Source: Pseudomonadota bacterium (lineage in GTDB: Bacteria; Pseudomonadota; Alphaproteobacteria; Sphingomonadales; Sphingomonadaceae). Taken from it: a stretch of DNA of 9,553 bases. The stretch is from the NCBI GenBank assembly GCA_023390675.1, contig JAEWCK010000165.1:1-9553 (forward strand). The letters run 5' to 3'. Every line of letters starts with the position of its first letter. Positions within the stretch are counted from its first letter, which is position 1. This document shows, in pieces, positions 6,415 to 9,553 of this stretch. The position numbers were made by a program, and so were the translations under genes. A model generated the notes under the pieces. That model worked only from the letters and a program-made list of their open reading frames with translations, made no database searches and was not told the DNA's origin.

Positions 6415-9200
6415 TGGCCGTCCTCCGGACCCTCCGCCAGATCTTCGCCGGTGTCGGCGTCTGGGGTCGGCTCCGTAACGTCCGGACCGTCGGCGAGGTT
6501 CATTTCGGCCTCGTCCTCGCTTTCTTCGATCCGCGCGGCCGAGACGACGTGCTCGTCGTCCGCCACGTTGAACAGGCGGACGCCCGCCGATCCGCGGCCG
6601 ATCACGCGCAGGTCGCCCAGCGACATGCGGATCATCTTGGCCTGATCGGTGACGAGCATGAGCTGGTGTCCCTTGCTCGCCGGAAAGCTCGCCACGACGA
6701 GGCCGTTGCGCGCGATATTGTCGATATTGGTGATGCCCTGGCCGCCGCGGCCGGTGCGGCGATATTCGTACGCCGAGGAGAGCTTGCCATAGCCGTTGGC
6801 GCAGACGGTGAGGATGAACTGCTCTTTCGCCATCAGTTCGGCAAAGCGCGCATCGTCCATCCGGCGCGCCTGACGCGTGCCTTCGGTGTCCTCGGACTTC
6901 CACGGCGCGTGGCGGAGATAATCCTCGCGCTCGTCCTGGTCCTTGACCCCCACCTTGTGGAGGATCGAGAGCGAGATGACTTCGTCGCCATCGGCGAGGC
7001 GCATGCCGCGCACGCCGGTGGAGGCGCGGCTCTGGAATTCGCGGACATCGTCGCCGGCGAAGCGGATCGCCTTGCCCTGGCGCGTGGCGAGCAGCACGTC
7101 ATCGCTCTCGTCGAGCAAGGCGACGCCGATCAGCCGGTCGTCCTCGTCCTCGCCCTCGAACTTCATCGCGATCTTGCCGTTCGAGGGGACGTTGGTGAAC
7201 GCGTCCATCGAATTGCGGCGCACGCTGCCTTTGGCGGTGGCGAACATGACGTGGAGCTTGCCCCACTCGGCCTCGTCCTCGGGGAGCGGCAGCACGGTCG
7301 AGATCGTCTCGCCGTCCGCCAGCGGCAACAGGTTGATCATCGGCCGTCCGCGCGTCGCCGGCCCGCCCTCGGGCAGGCGCCAGACCTTCATGCGATAGAC
7401 CTTGCCCAGCGTGGAGAAGAACAGCACCGGAGTATGCGTCGAGGTGACGAACAGCTCGGTGACGGCGTCCTCTTCCTTGGTCGCCATCCCGGCGCGGCCC
7501 TTGCCGCCGCGATTCTGCGCGCGGAAGGTGTCGAGGCTGGTGCGCTTGATATAGCCCTGCACCGTGACGGTGACGACCATGTCCTCGCGCTCGATCAAAT
7601 CCTCGTCCTCGATCCCGTCGGCGGCGGGGGCGATCTCGGTGCGGCGCGGGGTGGCGTACTGGTCGCGGACCGCAGTCAGCTCCTCGACGATGACTTCGTA
7701 GAGGCGCGCGCGGTTGCCCAGAATTTCCAGTAGCTCCGCGATCGATTCGGCGAGCCTGGCGAGCTCGTCGCCGATCTCGTCGCGACCGAGCGCGGTGAGG
7801 CGGTGGAGCCGCAGGTCGAGGATCGCGCGGACCTGGACGTCCGACAGGCGATAAGTGTCGCCCTCGACTTCGTGCTCGACCGCCTCGACGAGGCGGATAT
7901 AGGGCGCGATCTCGGCGACGGGCCATTCGCGCATGAGGAGCGCGTCGCGCGCCGCGGCGGGGCTAGACGAGCCGCGGATGATGCGGACGACTTCGTCGAG
8001 ATTGGTGACGGCGATGACGAGGCCGAGCAAGATGTGCGCCCGGTCGCGCGCCTTGGCGAGCTCGAATTTCGAGCGGCGCGTGATCACTTCCTCGCGGAAC
8101 TTGACGAACGCCTCGATGATGTCGCGCAGGTTGAGCAGTTCGGGCCGGCCGCCACGGATCGCGAGCATGTTGGCCGGGAAGCTCGATTGCGCGGGCGTGT
8201 TGCGCCAGATCTGGTTGAGCACGACTTCGGGCGTCGCGTCGCGGCGCAGGTCGATGACGATACGCACGCCCTCGCGCGACGATTCGTCGCGGATGTCGCT
8301 GACGCCCTCGACGCGCTTTTCCTTGGCGGCCTCGGCGATCTTCTCGACCAGCGCGTTCTTGCCCTGCTGGTAGGGGATTTCGGTGAGCACGATCGAGCGG
8401 CGCTCGCCGCGCTGCTCGAAATCGTGGCGCGAGCGGACGATGATCGAGCCGCGACCGGTCTGATAGGCCGAGCGGCAGCCCGAGCGGCCGAGGATCAGCG
8501 CGCCGGTGGGGAAATCGGGGCCGGGGACGATCTCCATCAGCTCTTCGAGCGTCAGCGGCTCGCGCTTGCCGAGCATGCCCTCGATATGCGCGAGGCACGC
8601 GTCGATCACTTCGCCGAGATTGTGCGGCGGAATGTTGGTCGCCATGCCGACCGCGATGCCGCCCGCGCCGTTGACGAGCAGATTGGGGAAGCGCGCGGGG
8701 AGGACGGTCGGCTCGCTCTCGGAGCCGTCGTAATTGTCCTGGAAGTCGACCGTGTCCTTGTCGATGTCGTCGCGCAGCGCCGACGCGACCCTGGCGAGAC
8801 GCGCCTCGGTGTAGCGCATCGCGGCGGGCGGATCGGGGTCCATCGAGCCGAAATTGCCCTGGCCGTCGATCAACGGCACGCGCATCGCCCAATCCTGCGC
8901 CATGCGCGCCATCGCGTCATAGATCGAGCTGTCGCCGTGCGGGTGGTATTTACCCATCACGTCGCCTACGAGGCGGGCCGACTTGCGATAAGCGCGGCCG
9001 GCGACATAGCCGCCTTCCTGCGCGGCGTAGAGGATGCGGCGGTGAACGGGCTTGAGGCCGTCGCGGACATCGGGGAGCGCGCGCGCCACGATCACGCTCA
9101 TCGCGTAATCGAGGTAGCTCGTCTTCATCTCGTCGACGATCGAGATGGGGGAAATGTCGGAGGGGTCGGCGAGCACAGTCTCGTCGGTCAAGGGATCCAC
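6411..9200 (-). CDS. gyrA: DNA gyrase subunit A
   Basis: A complete 929-residue DNA-breaking and rejoining subunit of the type II topoisomerase that introduces negative supercoils with GyrB. The catalytic Tyr is Y130 in AAMRYTE (E. coli Y122). The quinolone region reads GKYHPHGDSSIYD, with S91 and D95 equal to E. coli S83 and D87, so no common resistance change is present. The winged-helix, tower and coiled-coil part runs to roughly residue 500. The C-terminal pinwheel contains the GyrA box QNRGGKG (562-568), which identifies gyrase rather than ParC. The last 39 residues (891-929) are very acidic: 16 Asp/Glu and no basic residue. The start is GTG at 9200; a TTG three codons in (9191) would give MTDETV and cannot be excluded. 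The ribosome site is weak (GAAAG). It is the first gene of a coupled gyrA-DUF952 unit. Confidence 0.98.
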   Translation of the reverse strand: MDPLTDETVLADPSDISPISIVDEMKTSYLDYAMSVIVARALPDVRDGLKPVHRRILYAAQEGGYVAGRAYRKSARLVGDVMGKYHPHGDSSIYDAMARMAQDWAMRVPLIDGQGNFGSMDPDPPAAMRYTEARLARVASALRDDIDKDTVDFQDNYDGSESEPTVLPARFPNLLVNGAGGIAVGMATNIPPHNLGEVIDACLAHIEGMLGKREPLTLEELMEIVPGPDFPTGALILGRSGCRSAYQTGRGSIIVRSRHDFEQRGERRSIVLTEIPYQQGKNALVEKIAEAAKEKRVEGVSDIRDESSREGVRIVIDLRRDATPEVVLNQIWRNTPAQSSFPANMLAIRGGRPELLNLRDIIEAFVKFREEVITRRSKFELAKARDRAHILLGLVIAVTNLDEVVRIIRGSSSPAAARDALLMREWPVAEIAPYIRLVEAVEHEVEGDTYRLSDVQVRAILDLRLHRLTALGRDEIGDELARLAESIAELLEILGNRARLYEVIVEELTAVRDQYATPRRTEIAPAADGIEDEDLIEREDMVVTVTVQGYIKRTSLDTFRAQNRGGKGRAGMATKEEDAVTELFVTSTHTPVLFFSTLGKVYRMKVWRLPEGGPATRGRPMINLLPLADGETISTVLPLPEDEAEWGKLHVMFATAKGSVRRNSMDAFTNVPSNGKIAMKFEGEDEDDRLIGVALLDESDDVLLATRQGKAIRFAGDDVREFQSRASTGVRGMRLADGDEVISLSILHKVGVKDQDEREDYLRHAPWKSEDTEGTRQARRMDDARFAELMAKEQFILTVCANGYGKLSSAYEYRRTGRGGQGITNIDNIARNGLVVASFPASKGHQLMLVTDQAKMIRMSLGDLRVIGRGSAGVRLFNVADDEHVVSAARIEESEDEAEMNLADGPDVTEPTPDADTGEDLAEGPEDGQ

Positions 9201-9208
9201 GCTTTCGG

Positions 9209-9223
9209 GTAATGTTACGTTAC
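9209..9223. repeat. GTAAC tandem repeat in gyrA leader / start-site region
   Basis: On the minus strand the sequence reads GTAAC GTAAC ATTAC: two tandem GTAAC units, with the second forming a near-palindrome GTAA-CA-TTAC with the following bases. It is an AT-rich island in GC-rich DNA, lies at or just after the expected gyrA transcription start, and ends 9 bp before the GTG. It may be part of an operator or simply ease strand opening. No known regulator site is recognised. Confidence 0.3.
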
Positions 9224-9227
9224 GATG

Positions 9228-9256
9228 GCTCTAGCGAGGGCAAGGCATCCTGCCAA
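9228..9256 (-). promoter_or_regulatory. Candidate gyrA promoter
   Basis: On the minus strand a -35-like TTGGCA (9256-9251, 5 of 6 consensus) is separated by exactly 17 bp from a -10-like TAGAGC (9233-9228, 3 of 6). Transcription would begin around 9221, giving a leader of about 20 bases. The weak GC-containing -10 is the kind expected of a supercoiling-responsive gyrase promoter, but that is inference. Confidence 0.4.
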
Positions 9257-9267
9257 CCCCGCGCGCC

Positions 9268-9287
9268 CGCGCGTACGCGTACGCGCG
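9268..9287. repeat. 20-bp perfect alternating pyrimidine-purine palindrome
   Basis: The sequence (CG)3-TA-(CG)2-TA-(CG)3 is a perfect 20-bp self-complementary palindrome in which every step alternates pyrimidine and purine. Such tracts are prone to Z-DNA, or to cruciform extrusion, under negative supercoiling. A further GCGCGC (9261-9266) lies alongside, one base out of phase. It sits 11 bp upstream of the candidate -35 box of gyrA, where an upstream regulatory element would lie. Confidence 0.85.
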
Positions 9288-9295
9288 AGGGAAAC

Positions 9296-9304
9296 GGTGG
9301 ATAA
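9296..9304 (-). promoter_or_regulatory. DnaA-box-like 9-mer
   Basis: The minus strand reads TTATCCACC, matching the DnaA-box consensus TTATNCACA at 8 of 9 positions; only the last base differs. It lies 40 bp upstream of the candidate -35 box of gyrA. A single imperfect box is weak evidence, and no box cluster or AT-rich unwinding element suggests an origin. Confidence 0.3.
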
Positions 9305-9317
9305 GTCGGTCAGTTTG

Positions 9318-9374
9318 GCGGTGGGGCCGTGAGGGGGAGGAACGCCCCCACCACCGCGCCTTCGGAAACGGCGC
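9318..9374 (-). terminator. Two GC-rich hairpins downstream of the partial gene
   Basis: Going down the minus strand after the partial gene's stop there is first a 5-bp stem, GCGCC (9356-9360) with GGCGC (9370-9374), around a 9-base loop. Next is a 7-bp stem, GCGGTGG (9318-9324) with CCACCGC (9351-9357), which encloses a possible inner stem of five G-C pairs (9333-9337 with 9345-9349). The two outer stems share bases 9356-9357, so they compete slightly. No T-run follows, so termination is plausible but unproven. Confidence 0.3.
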
Positions 9375-9394
9375 CCAGGAAACGCGCCCTCTCC

Positions 9395-9553
9395 TCAACT
9401 GCCGCCCGTCCCGGGTAGGCAGATTACGTATTGGCCATTGGGCTCGATGCCGGGCGTGTCCTCGGCTTCGGGCGCGAGGAGCCTGCCGAGATTGGCGAGC
9501 GTGCCGAACACGCTGGCCGCGCCGCTCAGCGGGCGGCCGCGCGGATCGCGGCG
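9395..9553 (-). CDS. C-terminal end of an unrecognised protein (partial)
   Basis: An open minus-strand frame enters from the right edge and ends at a TGA at 9397-9395, giving 52 residues. The visible end includes GRPLSGAASVFGTLANLG, RLLAPEAEDTP and the final PNGQYVICLPGTGGS. Third codon positions are G/C-rich in the manner of the neighbouring genes, which supports real coding. There is one cysteine near the end and no transmembrane segment or motif that I recognise. The 5' end is outside the window, so no function is assigned. It is co-directional with gyrA and separated from it by 194 bp containing hairpins and the gyrA promoter region, so it is probably a separate transcription unit. Confidence 0.6.
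   Translation of the reverse strand, partial: RRDPRGRPLSGAASVFGTLANLGRLLAPEAEDTPGIEPNGQYVICLPGTGGS

Noticed and set aside
6138..7733. 531-codon plus-strand open frame opposite gyrA and DUF952
   Set aside because: Antisense shadow with low-complexity His/Arg/Ala-rich translation and no domain recognised.
8900..8950. Quinolone-resistance change in gyrA
   Set aside because: The residues equivalent to E. coli S83 and D87 are Ser91 and Asp95, the sensitive forms.
7803..9212. 469-codon plus-strand open frame opposite gyrA
   Set aside because: Antisense shadow of gyrA caused by high GC. It has no family motifs, and the gyrA match is unambiguous.
9201..9394. Possible replication origin upstream of gyrA
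   Set aside because: Only one imperfect DnaA-like box, and no AT-rich unwinding region or box cluster; gyrA promoter DNA is the simpler reading.

Overview
The window is GC-rich, densely coded DNA. It most resembles an alphaproteobacterium of the Sphingomonas group. The reasons are a GyrA of the alphaproteobacterial type (starting near DPSDISPISIVDEMKTSYLDYAM), gyrA coupled to a DUF952 gene, a sphingomonad-style TonB-dependent receptor with an EIVVTG TonB box, and codons strongly biased to G/C at the third position. This assignment rests on recognising families, not on a search. Six complete genes and one partial gene account for almost the whole window. No rRNA, tRNA, CRISPR array, insertion sequence or prophage signal was seen.

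Left half, minus strand (positions 4048 down to 5): a compact three-gene operon. It encodes a small DUF2946-type membrane or periplasmic protein, a TonB-dependent outer-membrane receptor with a signal peptide, and a PepSY-TM inner-membrane protein whose start codon overlaps the receptor's stop (ATGA). The set looks like a metal or metallophore uptake module: receptor in the outer membrane, a PepSY-TM candidate reductase in the inner membrane, and a small Cys-containing accessory protein. The PepSY protein carries a Met/His-rich cluster, so copper is a real alternative to iron-siderophore.

Middle, plus strand (4168 to 6074): two exported proteins diverge from that operon across a 119-bp shared regulatory gap. 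The first is a periplasmic ankyrin-repeat protein ending in a symmetric C-x10-C-x4-C-x10-C tail. The second is an alpha/beta hydrolase of the esterase D / IroE-like group with a twin-arginine signal. A strong hairpin separates them. If the hydrolase acts on a siderophore ester in the periplasm, it would complement the receptor and PepSY protein; this is inference.

Right half, minus strand (9200 down to 6064): gyrA (DNA gyrase subunit A, quinolone-sensitive residues intact, GyrA box present), followed by a DUF952 gene translationally coupled through a GTGA overlap. The DUF952 gene runs tail-to-tail into the esterase gene, and their 3' ends overlap by 11 bp. Upstream of gyrA is a 194-bp gap with a plausible promoter, a 20-bp perfect palindrome of strictly alternating pyrimidine-purine (Z-DNA-prone) just upstream of the -35 box, a DnaA-box-like 9-mer and two GC hairpins. 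The right edge holds the last 52 codons of an unrecognised minus-strand gene.

Most of the window is ordinary chromosomal content. The most interesting items are the alternating palindrome at the gyrA promoter, the twin Cx10C ankyrin protein and the possible metal-uptake cluster. No clearly new biological system was demonstrated.
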